A stretch of DNA of 64,000 bases from an uncultured Thermoguttaceae bacterium. Its GTDB lineage: Bacteria; Planctomycetota; Planctomycetia; Pirellulales; Thermoguttaceae. Each line of letters starts with the position of its first letter. Position 1 is the stretch's first letter. This document shows, piece after piece, positions 35,207 through 44,651 of the stretch. The position numbers and the translations under genes were made by a program. The stretch is taken from contig CALKER010000005.1 in the NCBI GenBank assembly GCA_938084835.1, positions 186,001 to 250,000 of the forward strand. The letters are read 5' to 3'. The notes beneath the pieces were generated by a model. It was not told the origin of the DNA. It saw nothing but the letters and a program-made list of their open reading frames with translations, and ran no database searches.

Positions 35207-36144
35207 ACCAAGGCGTTCCGAGGCCACGGGGATACCTTGCCCACACTTCTCTCCAACGAAAATTATCTGCGACGGCTTTTCGTCATGCAACAGAAAACCA
35301 CCCGATCAAAAATTCGGTCCGTGCTCCCGGAGATCTGCTCTCGGCAAAGGAAACTCCAGTTTGCCACCGTGGATTGGAAAATCGCGATAATTGGCCCTGG
35401 TAAAAGGAAGTGCGGACGGTTACCGTAGGAGGCGCGTTGGTGCGGTTCCTTCTCGGTTTTTTCGGATTCCAGGCTCGATCCCTGGTGGTATCTATGCCCC
35501 CCTTACGTGTGACCAAGACATCCAGTAACCTGGCGCCAAATTGGGCCAGTTTTTCTGTCGCTAATTTGAAGTCATCGAGCCTGTCGTCGCAAGCGGCTTG
35601 CTACCTTGACCAAGGGCGGAGAAGTCCCGCGAGCCTTCGGGTACCCTCTTATCGGCGGGTATTATTCCCATCTCAAAATGCCGCAGACTGTGCGTTCCTG
35701 TCGCCACCTTCGGTGGAGATGGCTTGAACACCTTGCCTTCGGGTAACCACCGTCATTTTGGGGGTGTAGAAGTACTCTATCTCAGGCAAGATGAGTGGAT
35801 CGCCTCGTGGCCTGCCTCGAACCTAACCGGATTGACTCCTTCCTGAGAAGGCTGAGTGGCAAGCATGCAAAAGGCCCTCCAAGATGCGACGGACCCGTTT
35901 TTCGTGAGATAGCCGGACACGGGGCGAATCAGTATAAACTTTAACGGATGAACCCCTCCCCAGAAGTGGCAACCCCGGTTGTTCCGGCCGGCTGGATCAA
36001 AGGGGCACGCAAGCCCGACCCGAAAAAACGGCCAAAGTGACAAGACTGTTCCCCACCCCCAGTTTGAGTTTCGACCCGCCTTTTGGGATTTCAGGGGTCA
36101 GCGGTAACTCTAGGGATCGACAACGACAGAGTCACCCCGGGAGC

Positions 36145-36175
36145 GGGACAATTTTACGGTTTTCTCGGGTACAAT
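36145..36175 (+). promoter_or_regulatory. Weak sigma-70-like promoter candidate
   Basis: A TACAAT hexamer (36170-36175) has GGGACA (36145-36150) 19 bases upstream. The -10 box matches 5 of 6 and the -35 box 4 of 6, but the spacing is 2 bases longer than usual. It would drive the gene at 36375 with a 200-base leader. Confidence 0.25.
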
Positions 36176-36374
36176 AGCGCAGGTCAGAGGGGAGCGGTCT
36201 GAGATGGGACAACGGCCTCGATCGCGGTAGTGAGGTCGAGAAGCAGTCAATGGTTTTCGGGGTGCTTTGGTCTGTGCTCGAGTGGGTAGCCTGGGTAAGA
36301 TAGAAAGTCTTTCCCGATTAAAGCAAATCCTTCGGATCAATCTTTCGCCCTCACTTGGAGGTTCGTGCGCGACG

Positions 36375-36755
36375 ATGAATTCGGTACAGAAGCCGGGGAA
36401 GACAAATTCGCCGGGCAAAAAGAGGCGGTCGAAACTTCCCGATAAAGATCTTACGCCACCAACTTGCCGAAAAAAGTCGCCTATGATAAGTGCGGCCCGA
36501 CAACTGGACGTTCTCTCCCAGATCGAGTCTCGGTACGTGGAGTTGCTGGAAGGTCTTTACGAATTGGAAGCTCGCGTGGCAGCCACCCTGGAAACGGTCG
36601 GGCGACGAAAAAACGTTTCGCCTACCCCCTCAACCACAAGCGATTCCCCTCGGGAAGTGGGTTCCCAACATCCTGAGTCTTCTCCCAAGACTTTGCGGTC
36701 TGAGGGCGAGGTATTGGAAGAGGTATTGGAATTAGCGCTTGATGTCTCGCAATAA
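36375..36755 (+). CDS. Small hypothetical protein with a helical core
   Basis: The 126-residue product is not recognised. Its first 36 residues are basic and Pro/Ser-rich, followed by one amphipathic helix (AARQLDVLSQIESRYVELLEG to LEARVAATLETV), a disordered Ser/Thr/Pro stretch and an acidic C-terminal helix (EVLEEVLELALDV) that contains a 12-bp direct repeat at DNA level. It looks like a small adaptor or DNA-associated protein, but no function can be given. ATG 36375 has GGAGG 13 bases upstream, rather far; ATG 36483 is an alternative that keeps only the helical core. The gene converges on glcF with a 216-base gap. Confidence 0.55.
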   Translation: MNSVQKPGKTNSPGKKRRSKLPDKDLTPPTCRKKSPMISAARQLDVLSQIESRYVELLEGLYELEARVAATLETVGRRKNVSPTPSTTSDSPREVGSQHPESSPKTLRSEGEVLEEVLELALDVSQ

Positions 36756-36971
36756 CCCTTGTCCCGCGGCGTCCTATTCTTACCCCATGGCGTTACTGTG
36801 AATTGGCGTGGGCTTTCCGGCTCCGTCGAAGCGAAGAGCTTTGGACCCGAAATTTGGCAAGCGCTTGTTGCCCGGCCTGGACAGATTGCAGGCCGGGCCG
36901 ACTTTGCAGGGGGCATAGGCTTTTTTTGGGGCGGGGATTGCTCTGGGGATAGCGCCCAAATCGAAAACCAG

Positions 36972-38309
36972 TTAATGCTCGATAAAATCGGGCCTCTGGC
37001 GGCGATAGGACAGATCAAGAAGCTCCATGGGATGCAGCGCCAGAATCGGCAGGTGCGCTAGGCGAATTTCCCGCATAATCTGAAGCAAGCATCCCGCATT
37101 AGAGACCACCACAACGCGGGCGCCGGTCGCTCGGATATTTTCCAGTTTTCGCTGGGCTAACTTCTTTGCCATCTGTGGCTGAAGAAGGTTGTACGTTCCC
37201 GCAGAGCCGCAGCAAATGAGCGATTCGGGTAAATCCACAAGCCGAAGTTGGGGAATCTGCCGAAGAAGCCTGCGAGGTGCTTCAACAATTTTTTGGGCGT
37301 GAGCCAGATGGCACGCATCGTGATAGACTGCCGTGACCGGGAGCGGACTTGGGGGAGGAATAAGGCCGAGCTGGTCGAGAAATTCGTTGACGTCCCGAAC
37401 TTTGGCGCTCCATGTGGCACGGCTGGCATGAAATTCATCGGCCCAGTGGTGAGGATATTCTTTAAGCATGGCGCCGCAACCTGCGTGATTGACCACGATT
37501 GCGTCGAGTTGCTCGATGGGAAAAGCGGCGATGTTCCGATCGGCCAGATGGCGCGCCCCCAAACTATCTCCCAAATGGAAATGGATGGCCCCACAGCAAG
37601 TCTGATGGCGGGGGATCAGTACGTCGCATCCGTTTTGCTGGAGGACGCGCACAGTGGCCCAATGGACATGCCGGAAAAGTGCGTCGGCCACACAGCCCAC
37701 AAAGAGCCCTACCCGCGCGCGACGCGTGCCAAGGGCAGGAACATGTTCCGGCAGTGGGCCCTCGTCCCGAGGGGGCGGCGGCAGGAGCGACGTCATCTCT
37801 CGGAGCGGTCCCGGCAAAAGGCGGAAAAAGCCGAGCTTTTGAGCCAGTTGGAACAGGCCTACCCGTTGGGCCAGCCACACCGGCTCAAGAAGCCATCGGA
37901 GCCGCCGCCGGTAAGGGAACACCGCCAGAAAGAGCCAGCCAAGCCAGCGGTCCTTCCCCCATTGGGGCGGAAAGGCCTCGTGGACGGCCGTGCGGAACGG
38001 CTCCACAATCCGGCCGTAAGGGACACCCGATGGACATGCCGTCTCGCACGCCCGGCAATCCAGACACAAATCTAGGTGTTTAGCCAGCTGCGGGCCCCAA
38101 GGAAGTCGGCCTTCCTGCACATGCCGCATGAGGTAAATTCGGCCACGCGGGCTATCATTTTCATCGAAAAGTTCTGTGTACGTCGGACAAGCGGAGGTGC
38201 ATAATCCGCAATGCACGCAGCGGGAGAAAAGTTCTGCGGATGGTCCGTGTCTCTGCAAAAGGGAAAGAACATTATCGTCGGTTGCAAGGGCTCTGCCACG
38301 TTGCCGCAC
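36972..38309 (-). CDS. glcF: Glycolate oxidase iron-sulfur subunit
   Basis: The 445-residue product has two [4Fe-4S] ferredoxin motifs, CVHCGLCTSACP (31-42) and CLDCRACETACP (82-93), and two cysteine-rich CCG domains (TCCGAIHFHLGD; YHDACHLAHAQ ... SLICCGSAGTYN), the standard order of GlcF and related heterodisulfide-reductase-like subunits. It passes electrons from the flavin subunits of glycolate oxidase to the respiratory chain at the membrane. The frame is open to 38498, but AAGGAGG lies 10 bases before GTG 38309 and the family begins close to the first ferredoxin motif, so GTG is chosen. It is the last of glcD-glcE-glcF on this strand, 249 bases after glcE. Confidence 0.9.
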   Translation of the reverse strand: MRQRGRALATDDNVLSLLQRHGPSAELFSRCVHCGLCTSACPTYTELFDENDSPRGRIYLMRHVQEGRLPWGPQLAKHLDLCLDCRACETACPSGVPYGRIVEPFRTAVHEAFPPQWGKDRWLGWLFLAVFPYRRRLRWLLEPVWLAQRVGLFQLAQKLGFFRLLPGPLREMTSLLPPPPRDEGPLPEHVPALGTRRARVGLFVGCVADALFRHVHWATVRVLQQNGCDVLIPRHQTCCGAIHFHLGDSLGARHLADRNIAAFPIEQLDAIVVNHAGCGAMLKEYPHHWADEFHASRATWSAKVRDVNEFLDQLGLIPPPSPLPVTAVYHDACHLAHAQKIVEAPRRLLRQIPQLRLVDLPESLICCGSAGTYNLLQPQMAKKLAQRKLENIRATGARVVVVSNAGCLLQIMREIRLAHLPILALHPMELLDLSYRRQRPDFIEH

Positions 38310-38558
38310 GGTGATGATGCCTCCTTGGCAGAATCGTTTAGCTCGCTCGCGTTGACGCACAAACGGCACATACCCAAAAGCTGGAAAGCTCCCGGTCACG
38401 CCACTTGCTTGACGGCCGGCCGAAACTGACCCTTTCGCACCAAACCTGCCGGTTCTGCAAGACTTAACATTTGTTCGACCCTTATCCCTGCGAAACACCG
38501 GCTTTTAAGTTAAGCTCCCGGGCAAAGCCGGCGACCCTTCGGCGGGGTGACTGGCCGG
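38310..38558. promoter_or_regulatory. glcE-glcF spacer with ribosome-binding site
   Basis: The 249-base spacer holds AAGGAGG on the minus strand at about 38320-38326, ahead of GTG 38309. No further gene is seen. Confidence 0.5.
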
Positions 38559-39878
38559 CTAAGTCCACGGAAGTCGACCCGGGTTGAGGATCCCATGCGG
38601 GTCGAACAGGTTTCTGAGTCGCCGCATAATTTGATAGCGTTCCCGAAGACCAGGGGTTGCGGCCGTCTCCTTCAAATCCACATCCCACAGAAAGTTTACT
38701 GGAATATCCCACGAGGCGGGGCGGCAGGCGATAATCGCTGTTCGTCCCAGCCGATGGAACTGGCGACGAATTTCGCTCACTGTGGACCACCAAGTGTCAC
38801 AGGGGCACTCTACCCAGGCGCGAATGATCCCCCGGGCCGCGTGGGCCTGGGCGGCAACCACCTGAGGGAACTTTGCAAGCCCCCCCACGACCCCAATCAG
38901 TTCTCCAGGAAGCACATGGCCTTGAATTAGTACATATCCTCGATTGCCGTCCGTCTTTTCATCCGCTCCGGCCAAGAAACGGTCACCGGCGAAAGCCTCC
39001 AACCTCCGCCACATCTCCGGAATCTCATCGGGGGCGATGGTGCACACCTCCGAGAGGGCCTCCCTGCGCAGGACCTCGCAAATTTCACTGCCAAGCGCAC
39101 TTACTTGGTGGGAGGAACCTTCGAGGGCAATTGCCAGCCACTGGGCTGTGCTATCCGAAGCAAGCTGGGGGAAACTGGCCAGCCCCTTAGCCCAATAGGG
39201 CCCGAGGAGGATTTCTGCCGCGGCGACTTCGCTGCAACGGGGACCAAGCGCGGCGAGCGCTTCCTCGGCTTTTTCCCAAGAAGTGATGGGAGCGACGAGC
39301 ATGGCTGATTGTTCTGGTCGAGGCCGAACCATCAGCGTCACTTCTGTTATTACGGCCAAACCTCCAAAAGCGCCGGCCAAAAGTCGCGGCAGGTTATAGC
39401 CGGCGGCATTCTTTACCACCTTGGCCCCACAGGTGAACATTCGACCCAATCCGTCCACAGCGCGGCAGCCCAGCAGAAAGTCCGCAATGGTCCCATACCG
39501 GGCTTCGCGGGGCCCCGGCCACGCTGTAGACACAATCCCTCCTATGGTAGCCTGATCCGGATTGGGGGCACTCACCGGCAGCCACTGATTTTCCCGTGAA
39601 AGGATTTCTTGCAAGTGGGACAGCGTCATGCCCGCTTCGATAGTCACGGTAAGATCGCGGTGCGGGTAGTCAACAAGCCGATTTAGGGGAGCGATCCGAA
39701 GTGCCACTCCCGGTCGGCTACCTCGGGCCCCCAAGGCCAGGTGACTGCCGCCGCCAATCGGGTAAACAGCGCGACCGTGCCAAACAGCTTGCTGCACAAC
39801 CTCCGCCACTTCCTCCTGCCGGTGAATCGCAACGATTTCTTCGATCGCCACAAATTCATTTAGATGCTCGCTGGGCAT
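38559..39878 (-). CDS. glcE: Glycolate oxidase FAD-binding subunit
   Basis: The 439-residue product has the PCMH/VAO-type FAD domain: AVYPIGGGSHLALGAR for FAD, LTVTIEAGMTLSHLQEIL, PDQATIGGIVSTAWPGPREARYG and GRMFTCGAKVVKNAAGYNLPRL. The combination of a short C-terminal part and the KNAAGYNLPRL signature marks GlcE rather than the longer GlcD. It pairs with GlcD and GlcF to oxidise glycolate to glyoxylate. The start ATG 39878 has only a weak ribosome-binding site. It lies 345 bases downstream of glcD and 249 bases upstream of glcF; both gaps are wide for subunits of one complex. Confidence 0.9.
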   Translation of the reverse strand: MPSEHLNEFVAIEEIVAIHRQEEVAEVVQQAVWHGRAVYPIGGGSHLALGARGSRPGVALRIAPLNRLVDYPHRDLTVTIEAGMTLSHLQEILSRENQWLPVSAPNPDQATIGGIVSTAWPGPREARYGTIADFLLGCRAVDGLGRMFTCGAKVVKNAAGYNLPRLLAGAFGGLAVITEVTLMVRPRPEQSAMLVAPITSWEKAEEALAALGPRCSEVAAAEILLGPYWAKGLASFPQLASDSTAQWLAIALEGSSHQVSALGSEICEVLRREALSEVCTIAPDEIPEMWRRLEAFAGDRFLAGADEKTDGNRGYVLIQGHVLPGELIGVVGGLAKFPQVVAAQAHAARGIIRAWVECPCDTWWSTVSEIRRQFHRLGRTAIIACRPASWDIPVNFLWDVDLKETAATPGLRERYQIMRRLRNLFDPHGILNPGRLPWT

Positions 39879-40223
39879 GGTCCTGAGTCGCCTTTTCGAG
39901 CTATCCGCGGAAATAAGTGCCTTAACACCGACGGAGCCCGTGAAACCAACCCGTCCGCCATGGACCCTTCCGGGAACCGGACTTTTGGCGTTTCACATTC
40001 TCCGCGGCCGTGCTTCCGCGGGAGTTGTCGACGGTAAGCAGAAAACATCCGAACGAGCTGGTTTATTAGTTAGAAACAGGGTAGGTTACTGCGTTGAAAG
40101 CCTTAGCCCGACTGAACATTTCGGGTCGAGCTTGAACGTGTTTTATTTGGACGCGGTGCTTGCAATAATCGTGCAATCAACGACCGGCGTGCCTCCAGCG
40201 GCTAAGTGGCTAACGGGTGGAAG
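39879..40223. other. Gap between glcD and glcE
   Basis: No gene is seen in 345 bases. An imperfect GC-rich inverted repeat (CTCCGCGG / CCGCGGGAG, about 40000-40023) has a single bulge and lies within the expected transcript; it could modulate the ratio of the subunits. Confidence 0.4.
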
Positions 40224-41759
40224 TCAGTTTCCCTCCGGCACCACCTTCCCCGGGGCGAAAATTCCTGCCGGATCAAAGGCTTGGCGGACGCGGCGCATGA
40301 CCTGGAGGTCGGTGGGAGTGAATTGAGCCTCCATCAAATGCAGTTTTTCGAGGCCCACGCCGTGCTCGGCCGTTATACTTCCGCCCAGAGCGATACATCG
40401 CTCGAGGATTTCCCTGCCGGCGGCTAGCACTTGCTGGACTTCTCCGGTATTTCGCTCATCGAATAAAAAGATGGGGTGGATATTGCCGTCCCCCGCGTGG
40501 GCCACGTTGACAACCCGAACTCCGTGCCTTTCGGCCATTTCCTGGATGTCTCGGATAATCTGGGGCAAGCATGTGCGGGGGACCACTCCGTCCTGAATGC
40601 AGTAAGTGGGGCTAAGCCTTCCCACAGCTGCCACCGCCAGCTTTCGACACTTCCATAGCTGTTGACGCTCGTGGTCGGACCGTGCCTCAAGGATTTCGCG
40701 GGCCCCCCACTTCTGGCAAAGTTGGAGCACAATTTCTGCTTCCCGAGCTACAGCCCCAGCAAAGCCGTCCAGTTCGATCACGACCACGGCGCCGGCATCC
40801 GGGGGGAAACCAAAATGAAAAGCTTCCTCCACGGCGTGAAGAATTCCCCGATCCATAAGTTCCATCGCGGCCGGAAGGATCCCAGCAGCGATAATGTCAC
40901 TAATCGACTCGCAGGCTGCCTCGGGCGTATCAAACACGGCGCGAAACGTCCGGAAGGTGCGGGGATTTGGCGTCAACTTGAGCCATAAACGGGTGATAAT
41001 GCCTAGCGTGCCTTCGCTCCCCACGGCCACTCCCACAAGGTCGAGCTCGCCTGGGGTGTGCACCGGACCCACCCGCAGGACGGCACCATCGCCCGTCACC
41101 ATTTCCAGCCCACGCACGTGATTGACCGTGACCCCGTACTTGAGGGTATGTGGTCCGCCAGCATTGGTGGCCGCATTACCGCCGAGCGTTGAAGCCGTTT
41201 GACTTGACGGATCGGGTGCAAAGTGATAGCCGGTACCCTCAAGCGCGCAAGCTAGCTGGGTGTTGAGTACGCCTGGTTCCACTTCCGCCAACTGATTGCG
41301 CAAATCAATGGCATGGATACGGTTCATACGTGTTAGGGAAACAATCACCTCGCCTTGCCGCGGAGTGGCTCCCCCAGCCAAGCCCGTGCCCGCACCGCGG
41401 GGTAAGAGCTTTAAGCCCAGGCGGTTGGCCGCCTGCACTATTCCCACGACTTGCTCCGTGGAGGTGGGAAAGACCACAAGCTCCGGCGGGCACTTTTCCA
41501 CGGTATACCCATCGCACTCGTAAACGATCAGTTCGGCTGGATGCCAAAGGACGTTCCCCCAGCCCACGACTTCGGCAAAAATTCGGGCACGGCGTTTGCG
41601 CTCTTTTAGTTCGGCCCGGTTTGAAGAAAAAGAAAATAGACGCAGCACAGAAAGTTCCTTCAACGCTTTGAGCTGGCACATTTGCCTGGCAAGGGCCTCA
41701 AATTGTGCACGCTGCAGAAAACCGGCTGCAAGCTCTCGGAGCGCACCCTGAGCCAGCAT
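40224..41759 (-). CDS. glcD: Glycolate oxidase FAD-linked subunit
   Basis: The 511-residue product has the full GlcD/D-lactate dehydrogenase layout: PCMH FAD domain with PRGAGTGLAGGATP, PDPSSQTASTLGGNAATNAGG and KYGVTVNHVRGLE, then the FAD-oxidase C-terminal domain with VVNVAHAGDGNIHP and ITAEHGVGLEK. It is the catalytic flavoprotein that oxidises glycolate (or D-lactate) with electrons going to GlcF. Substrate specificity between glycolate and lactate cannot be read from sequence, but the adjacent GlcE and GlcF argue for glycolate oxidase. The extra 50 N-terminal residues include a basic stretch (NRAELKERKRRAR). ATG 41759 has a weak ribosome-binding site. It follows the hydrogenase gene by 206 bases on the same strand. 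Confidence 0.9.
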   Translation of the reverse strand: MLAQGALRELAAGFLQRAQFEALARQMCQLKALKELSVLRLFSFSSNRAELKERKRRARIFAEVVGWGNVLWHPAELIVYECDGYTVEKCPPELVVFPTSTEQVVGIVQAANRLGLKLLPRGAGTGLAGGATPRQGEVIVSLTRMNRIHAIDLRNQLAEVEPGVLNTQLACALEGTGYHFAPDPSSQTASTLGGNAATNAGGPHTLKYGVTVNHVRGLEMVTGDGAVLRVGPVHTPGELDLVGVAVGSEGTLGIITRLWLKLTPNPRTFRTFRAVFDTPEAACESISDIIAAGILPAAMELMDRGILHAVEEAFHFGFPPDAGAVVVIELDGFAGAVAREAEIVLQLCQKWGAREILEARSDHERQQLWKCRKLAVAAVGRLSPTYCIQDGVVPRTCLPQIIRDIQEMAERHGVRVVNVAHAGDGNIHPIFLFDERNTGEVQQVLAAGREILERCIALGGSITAEHGVGLEKLHLMEAQFTPTDLQVMRRVRQAFDPAGIFAPGKVVPEGN

Positions 41760-41965
41760 GCCTCAAAATCTTATCAACTTACGGCTTCTTGGTTGGGGTG
41801 TTAACTGGCGGTCGCGGTAGGCTCAGCACCGTTGCCGGCCCCCCGTCTCCCGGTTTTCCGCAACACTGCTTCCCGGATCTCTTCTGGGAATTTGTGCTTA
41901 ATTCCCAGCAGGGCCTGCCGCCGATAACTGCCATCAAAGACCCGCTAGCATAGGTCGGTACGGGT

Positions 41966-43744
41966 TTATACTCGCTCCCTCTGAAAGTAATGGGTATGAA
42001 GCAATCTGTGCGATAGTACACCCAGAGGTTCCCCCAGAAACTCGGCGTAAAGCTGTTGGACTTGGGGATTAAGATGCGACTTACGCAGGGGTTTGCTTTT
42101 GTCTTCGGCCTGGAGAGCGGCAATTCGCGCCGCACGAATACGGTTATCGGTGAATCGGGGCTGTCCGCCACCGCCGATACACCCCCCCGGACAAGCCATG
42201 ACCTCCACAAAGTGATATTTTCGCTCCCCGGAGAGTATGGAACGAATGAGGGATTCGGCGTTTCCCAAACTGTGAGCCACCGCCACCCGGAGGGTCATTC
42301 CTTCCAAAAATCGCCATTCGGGCCGCAAGTCGGTCAGGAGAATTTCCGCTTCTTTAATCCCATGCAGATGAGCCAACTGGGGGAGGTGCTGCTCTGGCAT
42401 GGGGAGTTCTCGGCCGGTAAGTAGCTCATAGGCGGTACGGAGGGCGGCTTCCATCACACCACCGGTGTGGCCGAAGATCACCCCTGCCCCGGTCGACAGG
42501 CCCAGAGGCGGATCCATCTGTTCCTCCGGTAAGGCGGTGAAATCAATACCCGCTGCACGAATCATCCGCGCCAACTCCCGGGTCGTCAGCACTGCATCCA
42601 CATCCCGGACACCGCTGGCATTCATCTCCGGACGGGTAGCCTCAAACTTTTTAGCCGTACACGGCATCACCGAAACGACGAACACATCCTCCGGCCGTTT
42701 TCCCAGTTTGCGGGCGTAATAGGTCTTGATCACGGCCCCCATCATCTGCTGCGGGGATTTACAGGTGGATAATCGCGGAAGGAGCTCCGGGTGAAAGTAC
42801 TCCACGAAATTCACCCACGCGGGGGAGCAGCTCGTAAACATGGGCAATTGATCCGATAGGTTATCGAAAAAAGCCCCGCGCAAGCGGGAGAGAAGCTCGT
42901 GAGCTTCCTCGATGATGGTGAGATCGGCCCCGAAGGTGGTATCGAAAACAGCGTCAAATCCGAGCCGCCGCAAGGCCGCCACCATTTTACCGGTGACCAA
43001 CGTCCCCGGTGGATAGCCGAAGCATTCCCCCAGAGCAGCACGGATAGCTGGGGCTGTCTGCACGACCACGGTATTTTCGGGAGTATCCAGGGCGGCCCAC
43101 ACTTGCTCCACATGGTCGCGTTCGGTTATCGCCCCCACGGGACAAATGGCCGTACACTGGCCACACTGCACACAGCTCACCGAAGCCAGTTCCTTACCGA
43201 ATGCCGGCCCAATCACCGTGTCGAACCCCCGAAACTGCGGGGATAGCGCGCCAACGTGTTGCATTTCCTGGCAGACGCTCACACATCGCCTGCACTTGAT
43301 ACACTTGCCACTATCGCGGACGATAGCTGCAGTGGAAAAATCGAGCCGCCGCTTCGCCTGCTGTCCTGGAAAGCGGATTTGTCGGATCCCAAGCTCGGCA
43401 GCCAACGACTGAAGCTCGCACTGACCGTTACGCTCGCAGGTTTGACATTCGCCGTTATGCTCGGACAACAATAGTTCCACCACGGCTGCCCGCGCGCGAC
43501 GTACCCGGCCGGAGTTGGTGTGGATCCGCATTCCCTCGGCCACTTGCGTGGAACAGGCCGTGACCAGATTTCGCGACCCCTCCACTTCCACGACACACAC
43601 TCGGCAGGCCCCAATCGGATGAAGCCCCTCGACATAGCACAGGGTCGGAATTCGAATACCGGCCTCCTTGGCAGCGCAAAGAATTGTGCTGCCCTCAGGC
43701 ACTACTACCTTGTGATTATTGATCCACACGTGGTGCGTCTTCAT
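41966..43744 (-). CDS. [FeFe]-hydrogenase catalytic subunit, HydA/HndD type
   Basis: The 592-residue product has the order of multimeric NAD(P)-linked [FeFe] hydrogenases: [2Fe-2S] domain (Cys36, 47, 50, 64), His-ligated [4Fe-4S] segment (His96, Cys100, 103, 109), two ferredoxin motifs (CIKCRRCVSVC 148-158; CVQCGQCTAIC 191-201), then the H-cluster domain with motifs TSCSPAW (304-310), VMPCTAKKFE (359-368) and MACPGGC (516-522), and the small-subunit tail ending HYFQRERV. The first H-cluster motif has Cys-Ser where Clostridium CpI has Cys-Cys. Such enzymes exchange electrons between H2, NADH and ferredoxin with HydB/HydC-like partners; none is adjacent, and no maturase (HydE/F/G) is in the window. 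ATG 43744 is chosen over TTG 43771 because the family begins at the ferredoxin domain. Confidence 0.9.
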   Translation of the reverse strand: MKTHHVWINNHKVVVPEGSTILCAAKEAGIRIPTLCYVEGLHPIGACRVCVVEVEGSRNLVTACSTQVAEGMRIHTNSGRVRRARAAVVELLLSEHNGECQTCERNGQCELQSLAAELGIRQIRFPGQQAKRRLDFSTAAIVRDSGKCIKCRRCVSVCQEMQHVGALSPQFRGFDTVIGPAFGKELASVSCVQCGQCTAICPVGAITERDHVEQVWAALDTPENTVVVQTAPAIRAALGECFGYPPGTLVTGKMVAALRRLGFDAVFDTTFGADLTIIEEAHELLSRLRGAFFDNLSDQLPMFTSCSPAWVNFVEYFHPELLPRLSTCKSPQQMMGAVIKTYYARKLGKRPEDVFVVSVMPCTAKKFEATRPEMNASGVRDVDAVLTTRELARMIRAAGIDFTALPEEQMDPPLGLSTGAGVIFGHTGGVMEAALRTAYELLTGRELPMPEQHLPQLAHLHGIKEAEILLTDLRPEWRFLEGMTLRVAVAHSLGNAESLIRSILSGERKYHFVEVMACPGGCIGGGGQPRFTDNRIRAARIAALQAEDKSKPLRKSHLNPQVQQLYAEFLGEPLGVLSHRLLHTHYFQRERV

Positions 43745-44651
43745 GGAAATTGGTCGTCCTACTCCGCTCAAGTTGCTTTAAGGAGGGGAGATCTTTCCAC
43801 TTGTTACCTGCCGGCCAGCTCGGGATGATCCCAGAGATACGCACGCCCGACCGGAAGTGGCTCGGGAGTGAAATTCGGCCAAGTCCTTGGCTTCGGGGAG
43901 TGTAAGGCCAGAAAACACTTCGGGCTAGAAATTCTGGGACCCGTGCCCTGCCGGTGGGAAAGGTCGCACTCCCATGCAAAAACTTGCTTCGGCGGTTTTT
44001 GGAGATCGGTGAGCGACGATTGCATGTCTTTTGTGGCACCGGCCTTTCCCAGATTTTCTCAGTCCTCTACCCCCGGAGCTCAGGCTCCCGTCGCAAAAAA
44101 GTTCGTCCCAACTACCCGGAAGCACTCCTCCCGCACTTCGGAGCCCAAACGGTCTTCCGGTCTGGCTCATCAGGATGTCAACAAGTCCTCCTCTCCCCTC
44201 AGGAGCCCAGGCCCTGGCCGTCCAAGTTACCGGCCGCGATTTCCCTTTCCACCGATCGCTCTTTCTGAAATGTTACCGCTGACACCGACAAAAATCTTCA
44301 TCGGGATAAGATTTTTTAGGAAGCCTGCTGACATGCGCTATAGCCCAAACAATTTTTCGCGAAAAAGCCCATATTTATCAGAGGCAAAAGAAAAGCCGTC
44401 GCGAGGTTGACACCTGGCAGAAAGCACTTGGCATCAAACTGCAGGTATGGCACAAGTCCCTTTACTCTTCAGCACCATCTTTAAGCGGCTAGTGCGGCCC
44501 CCACATTTGGAGGACGCATCCCGTGTGAAGAAGTTTTTCCGACTGACACGTGGTTCCCCCGGGCAAACAATTGCGTTCAGATATCAGAACGGGCGAATCC
44601 CGGCAGTGGTGCGACCGGCCTCGTCCGTCCCAAGGTTCTCTGATTCCTTGG
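43745..44651. other. Gap between frr and the hydrogenase gene
   Basis: No gene is supported in 907 bases. The longest frame (plus 43868-44410, 180 codons) is Ser/Pro/Arg-rich without a domain. The region should contain the promoter of the hydrogenase; none was recognised. Confidence 0.45.

Larger units (their letters stand above)
34727..36374. other. 1.6-kb gap between divergent genes with a cluster of hairpins
   Basis: No gene is supported. Three adjacent inverted repeats at 35143-35206 are listed separately. A T-arm-like stem (CCAGG, 7-base loop, CCTGG at about 35470) was checked as a tRNA; no matching acceptor stem exists. A weak promoter-like pair at 36145-36175 may serve the small gene at 36375. 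Confidence 0.5.

Noticed and set aside
35455-35500. tRNA-like T arm (CCAGG, 7-base loop CTCGATC, CCTGG)
   Set aside because: No matching acceptor stem, D arm or anticodon arm upstream; T54 is also changed.
38310-38498. 63 extra N-terminal codons for glcF
   Set aside because: The extension lacks similarity to the family and lies upstream of a strong ribosome-binding site with GTG start.
43868-44410. Plus-strand frame of 180 codons between frr and the hydrogenase gene
   Set aside because: Low-complexity Ser/Pro/Arg composition, no start signal and no domain.
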